A stretch of DNA of 64,000 bases from positions 255,001 through 319,000 of the forward strand of contig JAAOOA010000273.1 of assembly GCA_012861695.1 (NCBI GenBank), read 5' to 3'. This stretch comes from Trematomus loennbergii (lineage: Eukaryota > Chordata > Actinopteri > Perciformes > Nototheniidae). The translations under genes and the position numbers were made by a program. Below the pieces are notes generated by a model. That model had not been told where the DNA came from, made no database searches, and saw only the letters and a list, made by a program, of their open reading frames with translations. Shown here piece after piece: positions 63,605 through 64,000 of the stretch. Each line of letters begins with the position of its first letter. The stretch's first letter is position 1.

Positions 63605-64000
63605 AGGAGGCGACTCAATATGGCGCAGACAAATCAACTTCCGGTGATACCGAGACCGAGGAGCGAGGAAATGAAAAATAAGAGAAGTGAGAAGCAGCCC
63701 CAGTCACTCGTCCATATCTTGCCAGGTATAAAAATGTTGGTGACATCAAGTAACAACTATGGAATCATATCATTCATAAATTGTCAAAGTATTGATTTTA
63801 TGTTGGGAGGAAATGATGATTAATCATCTGTCCACTAATGTGGACGTCATGCATCACTGGCTATATTTCAACTACAATTCATACTTTTACTGCTACTGTT
63901 GTTCTTGAAAATACTTCATCTGCAATATCTTTTTGGGCCGTAAATCAATATACTTATGTTATTATAATGTAATTATGTAATTAATGTAACGATGCTGCAT

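Overview
This window reads as genomic DNA of a bony fish (teleost). It holds a vertebrate-type intron-rich SLC6 transporter gene, TRIM and NEK6-like fragments of the kind that duplicate in fish, very long CA/GT microsatellites, tRNA-derived fish SINEs, and a dense mix of cut-and-paste DNA transposons plus a CR1/L2-like LINE. Nothing here is bacterial or viral in organisation.

Layout. 1-6.9 kb: no host gene; foldback and terminal-inverted-repeat elements, plus a plus-strand TRIM 3' fragment inside a 1.5 kb repeat arm. 6.97-17.2 kb (+): a 14-exon SLC6 neurotransmitter/osmolyte transporter of the GAT2/BGT1/TauT/CreaT branch, complete except for two one-base losses next to homopolymers. 17.2-30.2 kb: transposon-dominated: a hAT-like family with an intact 8-bp target duplication, a 121-bp tandem array, a TTAA-flanked MITE, a relic of one SLC6 exon, and a two-gene PIF/Harbinger-like element carrying SINEs. 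30.3-62.9 kb (mostly -): a repeated composite of NEK6-like kinase fragment and TRIM. In minus-strand order it reads TRIM-C fragment, NEK6 N3, TRIM-B, NEK6 N2, TRIM-A, NEK6 N1. Two of these units (about 35.0-42.6 kb and 47.4-60.3 kb) are near-identical; the second gained a LINE of about 3.9 kb and a replaced segment of about 1.7 kb. 62.9-64 kb: a foldback element and anonymous sequence.

The outermost TRIM fragments (about 2.88-4.38 kb on + and 61.36-62.87 kb on -) are reverse complements of each other, so nearly the whole window sits between two inverted arms. The copies allow internal dating: the LINE, a hAT-like insertion and a solo LTR nested inside that hAT are each present in one paralogue and absent from another, giving filled and empty sites side by side.

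How the genes relate: the SLC6 gene is the only likely functional host gene. The NEK6-like copies all lack the N-lobe (glycine loop and catalytic lysine exons) and look like passengers in the duplication of a TRIM array. No new multi-gene pathway could be demonstrated. The most unusual items are the altered substrate-site loop of the transporter (proline in the TM1 unwound segment), the repeated NEK6-TRIM composite, and the nested, dateable transposon record.
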